Shown: piece by piece, positions 5,072 through 5,077 of the stretch | How positions within the stretch are numbered: position 1 is the first letter of the stretch | Layout of the letters: each line of letters begins with the position of its first letter | Source of the DNA: DATBMY01 sp036554605 | Lineage (GTDB): Bacteria > Acidobacteriota > Blastocatellia > UBA7656 | Length of the DNA: 5,077 nt | Assembly (NCBI GenBank): GCA_036554605.1 | Contig: DATBMY010000234.1 | Span: forward strand, 1 to 5,077 | Direction of reading: 5' to 3' | The notes under the pieces: generated by a model | Seen by the model: only the letters and a program-made list of their open reading frames with translations | The model's database searches: none | Told to the model about the DNA's origin: nothing | Position numbers and translations under genes: made by a program

Positions 5072-5077
5072 ATAATA
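5072..5077 (-). promoter_or_regulatory. Possible -10 box of the transporter operon at the window edge
   Basis: TATTAT on the minus strand (5077-5072) resembles a -10 hexamer and would give a leader of about 60 nt before the transporter ATG. The -35 position lies outside the window, so the promoter cannot be confirmed. The 68 nt visible upstream of the gene contain no recognisable riboswitch, but a longer leader could extend beyond the edge. Confidence 0.2.

Overview
The window reads as a chromosomal stretch from a GC-rich, probably Gram-negative bacterium. The genes are ordinary cellular genes, and no phage, transposase, CRISPR, tRNA or rRNA was seen. By hand count of four genes, about half of the isoleucine codons in larB, the CBS gene and yqeY are ATA despite the high GC. 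This habit, G/C-rich GGGATCGGG-type intergenic repeats and the gene families together are compatible with Acidobacteriota or a similar uncultivated lineage. That assignment is only an inference.

Layout from left to right: (1) the first 101 codons of a secreted CHRD-domain protein on the minus strand, cut by the left edge; (2) a 338-bp gap with a sigma70-like promoter for the CHRD gene and a strong hairpin just after the CBS stop; (3) a small two-CBS-domain protein on the minus strand; (4) a 365-bp divergent intergenic region. This region holds a good promoter for the CBS gene, a long imperfect G/C-rich inverted repeat with a G-quadruplex-type motif, and an extended -10 box placed so that larB could be transcribed without a leader; (5) larB on the plus strand, the first enzyme of nickel-pincer nucleotide cofactor synthesis; (6) yqeY (GatB/YqeY family) on the minus strand, whose stop codon overlaps that of larB in one CTAG palindrome; (7) a 768-residue APC-superfamily transporter with a large cytosolic C-terminal domain on the minus strand, 31 bp upstream of yqeY and probably co-transcribed with it.

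The transporter keeps, in sequence and spacing, almost all the residues I recall as potassium ligands in Bacillus KimA. It is therefore better viewed as a candidate KimA-like potassium/proton symporter than as a generic amino-acid permease. LarB has its catalytic cysteine but no larC or larE beside it in this window, so any pincer-cofactor pathway would need partners elsewhere. The genes do not form one obvious system. The most unusual signals lie in the CBS-larB intergenic region and at the larB/yqeY junction.
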